From contig JACVTC010000064.1 of the NCBI GenBank assembly GCA_016946835.1, positions 221,001 to 285,000 of the forward strand: 64,000 nucleotides of DNA. The letters are read 5' to 3'. A program made the translations under genes and the position numbers. This DNA is from Neocallimastix lanati (nom. inval.) (Eukaryota; Neocallimastigomycota; Neocallimastigomycetes; Neocallimastigales; Neocallimastigaceae). The notes below the pieces were generated by a model. That model was not told where the DNA came from. It was given only the letters and a program-made list of their open reading frames with translations, and ran no database searches. The number at the start of each line of letters is the position of its first letter. Position 1 is the stretch's first letter. This document shows positions 20,901 to 32,921 of this stretch, one piece after another.

Positions 20901-21844
20901 TGTATAATATATTTTAAGTTGAAATTTTATTGTTTGGACAAAATTTAGATAATCTTTAGTTTGTTAAAATGGTAAATAATAAAAATAATGTGTATAATAC
21001 AATAAAATGTATGTGTAAATTAATTTATAAATATAAATATTTTATTTAAATATTATTGGCTATTTTTCAAATTCAACCAATAATAAATAAGAAAAATGAA
21101 CTCATAAAAATTAAGTAATTTAAATTTTTTTAATTTATTATATATTATCATAATTTTCGTAGAAGTTTTAGACTCTGGTTTGAATTTCTTATATTAAGAA
21201 ATAAACGCACCACAACACCTTTTAATAATTTGTAAATCATTCTGATTTGTGTGTTAAAAGTTTTCTTGGTTAGCGAAAAATTTCTTAAATCCGATTTAAT
21301 CGCGCTATGGTAGGGGAATTTTAACTAACATAAGCGTTTCATGACTCGGATAAATTTATAAAAAATAATATTTGTTAATTAATTTAAAAATTTATTTATA
21401 TTTTAAAGTGGAGTCTAATATAATAGTGTAAAATAATGAGATATGAAAAAAATTATTACTATTTAAAGTTATCAAGGTTAGTACTATGTGTAAATGTTTA
21501 ATTGAGTTTATAGTTGAAAATTATTGAGTTATATATTGATTTAATTAAATTTTATTAAGGAAAAAAAAATGGTTAAGACTTACACTATTAGTTATGTCTA
21601 TTATTAATATAGAATCATATTAACATTATTTCCTTTAATTTCTCTTTCTCTTTTTCCTTTTTTTTTTTTTTTTTTTTTTTATGGTTTATTGAAAGTAATA
21701 TAATATTACTTCATCAATTTTTTGTTTTGTCTTTAAAGAGTTATTTTTGTAAATAATAATTTCATAAATAGTCTTTTTTATTATTATTTTATAACAGCAA
21801 CAACTACAAATAATAATAATAATAATTATAAAAATTATAATAAT

Positions 21845-21883
<39 letters not shown>

Positions 21884-22260
21884 TTTATCTTTAATTATTT
21901 TTGATATTCCTAAATTAATATTACTTTTAATTCACAATTAATTTAAAAATTTCATTAATGTAATATATTTTATGTTTATATAAATATATTATAATAATAT
22001 ATAAAAAAAATATTATAATTGAATTGGACAATTTAATTTTAATTTTTTTTTAGAGCTTCATAATTTTTTTTTTTTTTTTTATCACAAAAAAAAAAAAAAT
22101 TAAAAAATATTCGAACTTAAAAAAGCAAACAAACAAACTAAAAAAAGATAAAGAAAAAAAGAGATACATATAATAAATAAATATAAATATAAAAGTATAG
22201 ACAACAATAACTTATTATATTATATGGATTAAAAATAAATAAATTATATGATAATTAATA
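17925..22260. other. 4.3 kb intergenic DNA (divergent promoters)
   Basis: Lies between divergently transcribed genes. Nearly pure A/T. Two structures stand out and are listed separately: a perfect 38-bp inverted repeat at 20125-20224 and a less-AT island at about 21165-21350. ATA/ATT repeats occur at 21812-21890. No coding exon is supported. Confidence 0.55.
20125..20224. repeat. perfect 38-bp inverted repeat with 24-nt loop
   Basis: Left arm 20125-20162, right arm 20187-20224, no mismatch between arms, loop 20163-20186. The arms are not simple A/T repeats: they include TTTCAGTTTAGAAATAATC and its complement. Complementarity stops exactly at both ends. It could be a foldback element or MITE remnant, or the stem of a hairpin transcript. 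Confidence 0.9.
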
Positions 22261-22841
22261 ATGTGGATTATGAATCCAAAACTTTCCACATGGGAAGATT
22301 TTTTAAATAAAGCTAAACAATTAATTAATATAAAAGATTATAATTCAGCTAATACATGTATTTCCAAAGTATATATATATATATATTTATATAAAATATA
22401 AATATTTTATTTATTATTTATTTTTAAATGATATATAATCTTTGTTTTTGAATTTAAACTCATTTTAATAATTAAATTATATTTTTATCTCTAATATAAA
22501 GGCTATACAATTAAAAGGAGATGAACATATTCTATATAAAATTCGTAGTAGTATTAATGTAAAATTGAATAAGTATGACGCTGCATTACTTGACTGTCAA
22601 AAAATGATACAGCTTAAACCTGAAGATGGTGATGTATGTTAATTTTTTTTTTTTTTTTTTTTAATATTAATTTATTCATTATTTATTTTATATTATATAT
22701 ATGAAATATATATTTTAAAAAGGGATATGTAAGAGTTTCAAAATTATTAAGTGAAATGAATAATAAAAGAGGTGCCTATCAAATATGTGTTATTGCATTA
22801 AAAAAAGTTCCTTCAACAGATAAATATTATCATGTAAATAA

Positions 22842-22872
<31 letters not shown>

Positions 22873-24776
22873 TTATTATATTATAATATTAATTAAAATA
22901 AATAAATAATTGAATGAATAACAGCAATAACAACATATTTATATATATTAAGATTATTGAGAAATTAATGGAAACGTATAAAGGAAAGAGAAAGAATGTA
23001 AATAAATTATTGAAATCTGAAGTAAAAAGATTTAAGGCTAATAAAGACAATACAAATTTCAATATTTATAATAATGGATGTAGCAGTAACAATAATGTAA
23101 TTTATTTTAATATATATATTTATTTATATATTTGATTGTCATTTTTACAAAATAATATTAATTATTGTAGAAAAAGGAATAAATTAATACTTTATTATTA
23201 TTATTATTATTATTTGTTATAATGAAATTCTATAGAGAATTCAAAATAATCAAAAAAACTATTTTATATTACCATATGAAATATTATCAAGAGTTTTTAG
23301 TGAATTACGTTACAGAGATTTATATTATTGCATGATAACATGTAAGAGATGGTATGAATGTATTATTAACAATAAATTTTTATGGAGGGATATTAATTTA
23401 AGTAATTTAAGTAGTAGTAGACTTTGTAATTCAAATACAATTCAGTTTATTGCAAAAAGAAGTCAAAATATGTTAAGATCTTTAGATCTTAGTAATTGTA
23501 CAGCAATTACTGACGGTTCTTTACGTCCTTTATTACTATATCGATGTAATGGCATTGAAACTTTTAAACTTTCAGGTAATTCAAAAATTACTAAAAATGG
23601 AATAATAAAGTATGCAATCAATATATAAATCACATTAAAATATAATTGTAAATTTTATAATTTATATATTAATATAAAATTTAATACTAATACTAATAAT
23701 AAGAATAGTAGAATATTAAAATTAATATTAATGATAAGAATAGTTATAATGATTAAAAAATAGTAATACTAATAATGGTAATAACAAAAATAACATTATT
23801 TTAATTAAATGATTTTATTCTTAAATATTATAGATTATTAAAAATTATAGGTTTAAATTTGATTAATTTAACATTACAGAGTAAACAAGTGGATGATTAT
23901 GTTATTGAGAATATTTTTAATAGTTGTCCAAAAATTGAATATTTGGATCTTTCAGAAAATATAAATTTATCACCAAATTGTTTTTTAGGCGTTTATAATT
24001 TACATAGAAATATATATAATATTAAAGGTCTTCGATTTAAAAATATTTCGTCAATATGTGATAAAACAATTCAAATATGCGCAGCATTATTTCCTTCATT
24101 AGAAATATTAGACCTTTATAATTGTAATATGATTACGAAATCAGCATTATTATCTATAGGTTCATTTACAGAATTAAAAGATATAAATTTAACAGGAACT
24201 GCAATGAATGTTCCGGATAATATTTTGTTAGAGGATTCTTTTTTATATTTATTTGAAAAATGTCAAAAAGTAGAAAAAATATCGTTTAGACAGTTTCCAA
24301 TTCTATCAGATCCATCTATTGAAATTTTATGTGGTTTTTGCAGTAATTTAAGAGAAATAGATATCAGTTATTCAATTAACATAACAGATCATTCACTTAA
24401 CATATTGTCAAATTTTTTAAAATATACCCTCCGTTCATTAAATATATCATACTGTCCATTATTGACAAATGAAGGATTATTATATATATTTGATCGATGT
24501 GAAAAATTGACCGATTTGGATATTTCTAATAATCCAAACATATCTGATTATTTATTTAAGACGTTTAAAAATTCTGATTTACCACTAATAAATTTTTATG
24601 CATCAAACTGTGATCGTATCACAGGAAATGGTTTAATAGCATTTATTAAAAAATTAAGAGATACCTTGTTATTTGTTAATATTGATTATTGTCATATTTC
24701 TAATTCAACATTAAATTTTATCTATCATAAGTTTCCACACATAAAATTTAGTTCAAAATTAGAAAAATTTTATTAA
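22261..24776 (+). CDS. TPR / F-box / LRR protein, Dia2/Pof3-like (6 exons)
   Basis: Exons 22261-22368, 22502-22633, 22723-22833, 22953-23096, 23236-23609, 23834-24776 close to 603 residues. The N-terminal about 160 residues have TPR-like helices (WEDFLNKAKQLINIKDYNSA; YDAALLDCQKMIQLKPEDGD). An F-box follows at about 174-220 (LPYEILSRVFSELRYRDL...CKRWYECI..N.FLWRDINL), and the rest is leucine-rich repeats with phrases such as LRSLDLSNCTAITD, IEYLDLSENINLS and LTDLDISNNPNISD. TPR plus F-box plus LRR in this order and size is the architecture of yeast Dia2 and fission yeast Pof3, substrate receptors of SCF ubiquitin ligases that act at replication forks and in genome stability. Orthology is inferred from architecture; another SCF receptor with the same layout is possible. 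The exon 4 start is the least certain junction. Confidence 0.75.
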
Positions 24777-25826
24777 AATTTCTTAAAAGTTTAATTTTAT
24801 AATATTATTATAAAAATAATTTATATATACTTTTATAATACATAATAAAATGATCTTATAATAATATAATAGTATTATAATAAAGTGATAATAATCTAAT
24901 AATCTAAAAATCTAATAATCTGATAATCTAATAATCTAATAGTATAATCATCAATAATTATTTAATCCAATTATATTATAATCATAATATAATATTTATA
25001 ATAAAAGCAATATAATGATTTAATAATATAATATAATCATAATATGATATTTATAATGCGAATAATATTTTACATTAAACAATCATAATCATTGAATAAT
25101 CATTTTGTATAATTTATTTATTATTTTAATAAATATATATATATATATATATATTTTTTTTAAATCAACAATTTAAATATACCATAATTGTTTTTTATTT
25201 AATTTTTATTTTTATTTTTTGAAAAAGTTAATATACTGAAAAAATGATTATAAAATATAGATTATTATTTATTTAAATAAAACATTTTCCAAAAATATAT
25301 ATATATATATTTATTTTTTTTTTTTTTAATTTAATAAAATTTTTAATAAATAATATCATTTTATTATTAATATTCTAATCTTCAATCTTTAAATCTTCAA
25401 ATACATTCTTTTATATAATTGTAAAATAATTAAAAATTTTAAATTAAATATTTAAATAGTTTTATAATAATCAAAAGTTTATTAACTAATGAATATTAAT
25501 TTTTTTAATATTTAAAGTTTTTATTTTATGTTATTATTTTCAAAACTACTTTAAGTTTTTAATTACCATTTTTTAATTAATTTAATAAATAATAATGCGT
25601 GCGTAGCATTTCGTATATATTAATTTTTATTGATATTATTTAAATATAATGGAATATATATATATATATGAATAATATAAATAATTTGAAAATTTATTGT
25701 CCTTATTTGATATTAATTTTTTTTGTTATTATTTTATCTTATTTTATAAGTAGTTTTATTTTATCTATTAATTATTTTTATTAAAATTTAGTAGAATAAA
25801 ATATTAAAGTAATTTTCTATCCATTG

Positions 25827-25860
<34 letters not shown>

Positions 25861-26007
25861 CTTTTATTTATTTATTTTTTATTTATTTATTATTAATAAT
25901 AATATTTTTTTTTTTTTAAATAGACCAAACAAAATATATTATACCATTTTAATAGAATTTTTTAATATTTAATATATATTTTACTTTCAATTTAATTAAA
26001 ATTTAAA
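24777..26007. other. intergenic DNA
   Basis: A/T-rich, with a patch of degenerate AATCTAATAATCT repeats at about 24890-24945 and T runs near 25829-25858. No gene seen. Confidence 0.5.
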
Positions 26008-26247
26008 ATGGAGTCTTCAATTAATTATAACAATGATTTAAATTACATAGAAGGTATTATATATATTTTGAAATATTATTTTTATATATAATTTAATAGT
26101 AATAAGTAATAATATTTTTTATTATAAATAATTAATAATATTATAAAAAAGATGAAAATTTTGATTTTTCAAATTTTTTATCACAAAATTCATTTTTCCC
26201 TCCTACCCCAGAAAGTAATAGAATTTATAGTATAAATTCAAAAGGTA

Positions 26248-26279
<32 letters not shown>

Positions 26280-27877
26280 ATTAATTTATATTTATATTCT
26301 TTGTATATATATATATTACATTTAATAATAATTTACTAATATATTGTAAAAATTAAAATATTATTTAAGATGATATTTCTAATTTTGATAATATAAGGGA
26401 TAACAAAAAAGTTTCTTCAATAATAGATAGAATTGAATTATTAAAAGAATCTTTAATTGATATAATATCAAGTCATGATAAATATGATTCTAAACGAAAA
26501 TATACTCAAATTAATAATAATAGTGTCTTTAATAATAAAATTTCTATTAACAAGAAATTATTCTCTAATAATAATAACCCCAATTATCAATATACCCCTT
26601 CAAAAAGAAATATTAATGATAAATTAAATAATAATTTATATAATTTTCAAAATATTAGTCGAAATCCATGCTATTTAGATATCATTTCAATTAATAATGC
26701 AAAAGATATATTCCTTCCTGTGGAAGATGTTTTTTATAATAAATATAGTACTAAGACTCATAATTTTTCTTTATTAAAACAAAATTCTGTCAATTTTAAT
26801 GATCATGAAAGATACACGTCTAATTCACTAACAAATTTTAGGAATATAAGTGCTATTAGTGAACAAAAATCTATCAATACAGATAAAATTATTGATAATG
26901 ATACAGAAGATGAAGATGAACTTTGTGAAAACTTACATTTTCAAACCTATTCCAATTCAAGTATAGGATATGATAAATCAACTTTAATGTCTAATAAAAC
27001 TTATGTGAATTTATCTATTAATAAATCAAATTGTAATATGAATAGTTCAAATGATAGAAAAGTTCTTGGAGAAATTGGTAATATTTTAAATTCAAGAAAA
27101 AAAATTTTAATAAAAGAAGATAAGAAATATTCAAATAAGAATAAAAGTATTGGTATTATTAGTTCATCAATAAATAATTATCAAATTTCAACTTCTGAAT
27201 CTAAGATCTTCCCTGATTCATTCGATAGAACATTAACTCCCAAAATATCTGATGTGAAAAAGTTATATAATTTTGATTATAATGACTTTTTTGAAAATGA
27301 TAATGATCCTTTTAATTCAAAAATAGAAGATATTGATGTATTTAATAATTTTGATGAAGAGCAGGATCAGGAACAAATAAAATTTAAACCATTTTTTTCT
27401 GACGAACTAAATTATGATAAGTATATAAGTAATAATGATGAAGATTTGGGTAAAAATACTAAAAAGAATGTTAATTTATTCAATTCAATTGAATTTAATC
27501 AGAAAAATTATCCAAAGAATACTATTTTAACAAGTGATGCATTAGGATCATTATCATCCACAACAACCTCGACATCTTTATCATCGCTTTCTGATATCAG
27601 TTTTGGAATTAAAAAAGTTGATTTAGATATTCGGTTTACAGAAGATAATCAAAAAAGAGCTGAACGCATTGCTAATATGTCACCAAGTAGTTTTTTCGGT
27701 ATGAAAAGTGCTCCATTAGGATGTTTGGATGGTGAAAGTTTAACACCTTCCCAACGTGTAAGTAATACTTAAGAAAATAATTTATAAATATGTCATTCAA
27801 TTTATCATTATTAATATATATATTTTATTTTTTTTATTTAATATTAATATTAATATTAATTTTATTATTATTAATAT

Positions 27878-27908
<31 letters not shown>

Positions 27909-29352
27909 TTTTTTATCTAATAATCTAATTTAATTTAAATTTTATGTAATATGATTTTATTTTATTTTTTAACTGGTAATTGAAGCCTTTATATAAATAT
28001 TTTACACCAGAATCAGAAACATCTGAAAATTATTCATTATTAGATTCATTATCTGAATCGGATTGTAATGATGATTTTATTGATAAGAGAAGTGAGAATT
28101 CAAATATTTTTGAAAATATAAATGAGCTTTCCAATTTTGAGAACGAGAATAAACCAATTATATCAATTAAAAATAATAGAGACGAAAAAGAAATGAAAAT
28201 ACATAATATAAATAATTCATTTAAACAAAAAATAAATTGTCAGACATTAATATTAATATCTGCTGTACTGGAACAAAATTATTTTGAAAGACATAAATAT
28301 TATATTAATTTTGGAGATGTTAAAATTTTCACAAGGAAACGTTGGAATATTATTCTTCAATGTGATATTATAAAAATTATTAATTGGCAGTTAACACAAG
28401 AAAAAACTCTATTAGAAAAAAGATTTATGAAGGACAGCTCTGAATTTATTCAAAATCATACATTAGATATTGATGCATTTACAACTAATTATACCTATGG
28501 AAAAATTGATCCTGATAGAGAAGAAACTATAATATTAACATTTTTCCCTACCTCTGAAGGAAAATATTATAAAAAAATAAGTTTTAATATTGGAAAGCAT
28601 AAAATACTTTTTAATATTGAAGGAAATGGTATTTCTAGTAAAACAATGAATATTAATAATGATAGAAAAACTAATAAACAAAATAATAAATTAGATGACA
28701 TTACTGTTTCTAATTCTAATGGTAGATATTTAATATTAAATGATAACAATTTATTATTTAATGAAGGTTAATATATATTAAATAATATATATATATTATA
28801 TTTAATAAATATATTAAATATAATTTTTTTTTTTTTTTTTTTTTTGAATTAATCAACTAATAATTTTTTTATTTAATCAATAAAATAAATAATTTTTTAT
28901 AAATAGTTGAGGGGAAAGAATTAAATCAAGAATTACCAATAACTTTTGAATCCGTTAATAATAATTTATATAACATAACATTTATTGATAAAGAAAAAAA
29001 ATTGCTCTTTGAATCAACTTTAAAAGAAAAAATAATATGTTTAAATATTAAACGTTTATTATATAATAAAGCTTATAGTTTAAAAATTAATAATACAAGT
29101 AATCAGACTGTTAAAATATATTTTGATAATACAACAAATAATAAGAATACAAATAATTTCTACGTAAAATTTCCAGAAATAATATTTAATATACCATCAC
29201 AAAAATGTTGTTTTATACCATTTAAATTATTTTTTAATGCAAATAGCAATAACGGACATTTTTCCTTTTACACTATTATTAGTTGTAATAATATATCTAA
29301 AAAAATTTTAATTAGTTATAAAAAGCCAAATTTTAAAAGTGGTGTATACTAA
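26008..29352 (+). CDS. disordered protein with C-terminal PapD/ASH-like domains, possible CEP192/SPD-2 type (5 exons)
   Basis: Exons 26008-26053, 26152-26244, 26370-27757, 27986-28766, 28907-29352 close to 917 residues. The first about 590 residues are Asn/Ser/Lys/Asp-rich and look disordered, with short conserved-looking pieces such as SFFPPTPESNR and SPSSFFGMKSAPLGCLDG. Residues about 592-725 look like a beta-sandwich of the ASH/PapD type: INFGDV, WQLTQEKTLLEKRF, GKIDPDREETIILTFFP, YYKKISFNIGKHKILFNIEG. The last exon holds a second such module (AYSLKINNTSNQTVKIYF...IIFNIPSQKCCFIPFKLFF). A disordered N-terminus followed by tandem ASH modules fits CEP192/SPD-2, a pericentriolar scaffold expected in flagellated fungi; this is inference. 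Other ASH proteins, for example Hydin-like fragments, are not excluded. Confidence 0.6.
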
Positions 29353-29949
29353 ATAACTAATAAAATGTAATAATAATAATTAATAATATATCTAATAAAA
29401 TTTTTATTTAATTATATAAAAACATATTTGAAAGTGGTTTATATTATATTAAATAACTAATAGTAATAATAATGATAAAAATAAAAATAAAAGTAATTAA
29501 TAATATTATTTATTATTAATAATTATAAATAATAATAGATTTTATAAATTATTAATTAATTATTTAATAATTTAATATAAATTATAATACTATTTTATAT
29601 TATTAATAATTAAAAATTTATTAATATAAAAAATAAAATAATTAAATAATTATTAATAATAGAAATGAAAAATTAAAAATAATAATAATAAAAAATATTT
29701 ATAAAAAAAATAAAAGTAATTAATAATTATAATTAATAATTTTAAAAATTTCAAATTTTCAAAAAAATTTTTTGAAAGAGTAAAAAAAAAAATTATGTAA
29801 AATAAAAATTTCAAGATATAAATATGGAACAATCTGATTGGTGAATGTTTATTATTTCTAAGCCAATATTGTGTATGTATAATGATTTTATTTTCGTAAT
29901 TTTAATTTCTCTCTTTCAACTCATAACTCTAAATAGTTATTAAGATAAA
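29353..29949 (+). promoter_or_regulatory. upstream region of eS30 with two opposed CCAAT boxes
   Basis: Mostly A/T, but 29830-29870 holds TGATTGGTG and, about 30 bp later, AAGCCAATA: an inverted and a direct CCAAT box, 80-120 bp upstream of the ATG. A C/T-rich leader (tctctctttcaactcat) lies at about 29907-29925. CCAAT boxes bind the HAP/NF-Y complex in fungi; use here is inferred from position. Confidence 0.4.
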
Positions 29950-30445
29950 ATGGTAAGACATTAATGAATGAATAATATGTATTATTATAATGATGAAGTT
30001 TTGCGAATAATATATTATTATTATTATTATAATTTTTTTTATTTTGATGGATTAACAATAGTTTGTTAATATGTGAAAAGAAGTAATGAAGTTGTAAAAA
30101 AGGATAAAAATATATATTAATATTCTATTATAAAATAAATAATGAATAGGGTAAAGTTCACGGATCATTAGCTCGTGCCGGTAAGGTCAAGGGTCAAACC
30201 CCAAAGGTTGACAAACAACCAAAGAAGAAGGCTAAGACTGGACGTGCCAAGAAGAGACTTCTTTACACTCGTCGTTTCGTTAACACTGCTGCTGCTTTCG
30301 GAAAGAGAAAGGTTAATAATTAACAATATATTAAATTTTTAATGGATAGGAATGATACTAATGAATCATATTTTTTATTTTAATTATTATAATTATTGTT
30401 ATGTAATAATTAAATAATAAATAGATGAACGCTAACTCTGCTTAA
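29950..30445 (+). CDS. RPS30: 40S ribosomal protein eS30 (3 exons)
   Basis: Exons 29950-29952 (the ATG alone), 30150-30311 and 30425-30445 give 61 residues. The protein reads [21 protein letters not shown], then [31 protein letters not shown] and MNANSA, essentially the eS30 consensus; the family is 60-63 residues long in fungi. It has no N-terminal ubiquitin-like fusion, unlike animal FAU. It is a basic component of the small ribosomal subunit. The first intron sits directly after the start codon. The second intron has a GTTAAT donor rather than GTAAG/GTATG. G/C-richer, biased codons (AAG, GCC, CGT) are as expected for a highly expressed gene. Confidence 0.95.
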
Positions 30446-31379
30446 GTTAATTAATGTCAAATTGTTAATGTAAAAGCTGCATGATAATTTTGTGTATAAA
30501 AACAAAATTAATTTAGAGTAATATCAACAAATTAAAATAAATTGTTGAATAAAAAACAAAAAAAAAAAAAAAACAAACAAAAAAATCAAAGATAAAAAAT
30601 CCCTCTATAATATGTGTAGAATAATTTTATTGTTAAGATTATTTTTAAGTAATTTGTAATTAACAAATATTAAAGCAATTAAACACAACAAAAATATATT
30701 TTACAATTTTTTATAACAAAATATTATTTGGAATTAAGCATAATGATGGAAATTATTATATATTAATTAAAAATTAAAATAAGTTAATTTTTAAAATATA
30801 TAGTATTCATTTGTATTAAAGTAATATTATTAAACCATTTAGTATTAAATTATTTAGTTATTGGTTAATTTGTTATTTTAAATATTTTATATAAAATTTA
30901 AATCTTAAAATTATTAAAAAAATTTTTTTACTATATAACTAAAACATTTAAAATATTAAAAAAAAAAAGTTAAAATAAGTTTAAAAAGTCATAAATGTAA
31001 TAAAAAATTATTATTATGACACAATTCAAAGAGTATTATTAAAATTTGTGGGTATAAAGGAAAAAAATTGATGTTGATTGAGTATTGATAATAATTATTA
31101 TTTTGATATAAAAGGGAAAGCAATCATTTTTGTTTTGTCATTTTTATTAGTAGTATCTGAATATGAAATCGAACAAAATTAATAATATTTTTCGAATACT
31201 AGATTTTATTTATTTGAGTAATTTAAGGATATTATTGGTAAAACAATAAATAATTATTATATTTTATTTTTTAAAGGGAAATTAATATTAGAAGTTTAAA
31301 TATAGAAAAAATTAAAATGGGTATCTTTTTTTTTTTTTTTTTTTTTTTTAATATAATTTTTATTTTTTAATTATAAGAA

Positions 31380-31688
31380 AAGACGGTTCATATTTTTGAA
31401 AGTACTAAAGATTGGAAGATTAGGGATTCTCTTGATTTAAATGATTTGTTAGGGAAATTGCATTGAATTATAAATGGGCAAGCTAAAATTACAATATTGG
31501 CTCTTGGTTCTTATTGGAATTCTCTTTCCTAAAAAAATGATTATTATTGTACTTTGACTTTAGTTTGTTTATCAAATATCCTCATACCTAGATGTAAATG
31601 AAGATTTTACATCTATGTCTAATGTATAAATTGTTGCTCTAATGTTCCTTTACCCTAAATTCTTTAAATTCTTTACTAAGGGTATTTT

Positions 31689-31690
<2 letters not shown>
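31380..31690 (+). pseudogene. decayed coding-like relic, unidentified
   Basis: One frame reads TVHIFESTKDWKIRDSLDL, then DLLGKLH, stop, then IINGQAKITILALGSYWN with further stops: about 85 codons with only three stops and better-than-background composition. It ends in a run of about 39 A, as a retroposed 3' end would. A 10-bp inverted repeat (TAGATGTAAA...TTTACATCTA) lies at about 31589-31615. Retroelement origin is a guess from the A tail. Confidence 0.3.
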
Positions 31691-31728
<38 letters not shown>

Positions 31729-32049
31729 GATACTACTTTTATAGTTTAGAAAAAAAAAAAAAAAAAAAAAAAGAGCATTCAAATTATTGTTAGTAATGTT
31801 ATTGATGGCTTTATTTTTTATTAAATTTCTCTGAATTATTTGAATTATTTAATGGAGAAGAAGATACTATCATTTTTCATTCTTAATTAATATCAATTTA
31901 GATGATATATGAAAATTAAGAAAAAAAAAAAAAAAAACTTGGATATATCAAGATTATTTCGGTTATTTGAAAATTTTTTATTATCTGGTTGATTAGATTT
32001 TTTATTAAATATATTTAAGGAAAAGAAAATTATTACTACAATAGTTATT

Positions 32050-32860
32050 AACTTTTATTTTATTTTATTTTATTTTATTTTTATTTTATTTTATTTTATT
32101 TATTTATTTTTATATTATTTTATTTTATTTTTATTTTATTTTATTTTTATTTTATTTTATTTTATTTTTATTTTATTTTATTTTATTTTATTTTATTTTA
32201 TTTTATTTTATTTTATTTTATTTTATTTTATTTTATTTTATTTTATTTTATTTTATTTTATTTTATTTTATTTTATTTTATTTTATTTTATTTTATTTGT
32301 TTTTTTTTATTTTATTTTATTTTATTTTATTTTATTTTATTTTATTCAATCTGTACTTATATTTATATTCTACTATTTATTTTATTTTATTTTATTTTAT
32401 TTTATTCAATCTGTACTTATATTTATATTCTACTATTTATTTTATTTTATTTTATTTTATTTTATTCAATCTGTACTTATATTTATATTCTACTATTTAT
32501 TTTATTTTATTTTATTTTATTTTATTCAATCTGTACTTATATTTATATTCTACTATTTATTTTATTTTATTTTATTTTATTTTATTTTATTTTATTTTAT
32601 TTTATTTTATTTTATTTTATTTTATTTTATTATATTTTATTTTATTTTATTCAATCTGTACTTATATTTATATTCTACTATTTATTTTATTTTATTTTAT
32701 TTTATTTTATTCAATCTGTACTTATATTTATATTCTACTATTTATTTTATTTTATTTTATTTTATTTTATTTTATTTTATTTTATATTATTTTATTTTAT
32801 TTTATTTTATTTTATTTTATTTTATTTTATTTTATTTTATTTATTTATTTGAATATTTAT
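32050..32860 (+). repeat. TTTTA pentamer array with embedded 60-bp minisatellite
   Basis: Pentamer TTTTA in long uninterrupted runs. Six copies of a unit beginning caatctgtacttatattt start at 32347, 32407, 32467, 32527, 32652 and 32712; the first four and last two are spaced exactly 60 bp and look identical. The long open frame through here is a Phe/Tyr/Ile/Leu artefact of the repeat. Confidence 0.95.
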
Positions 32861-32881
32861 TATTACTATTATTATTACTAT

Positions 32882-32921
<40 letters not shown>

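Noticed and set aside
29953-30149. Possible C/D snoRNA in eS30 intron 1 (aatgatga box)
   Set aside because: No CTGA D box or terminal stem found in the intron.
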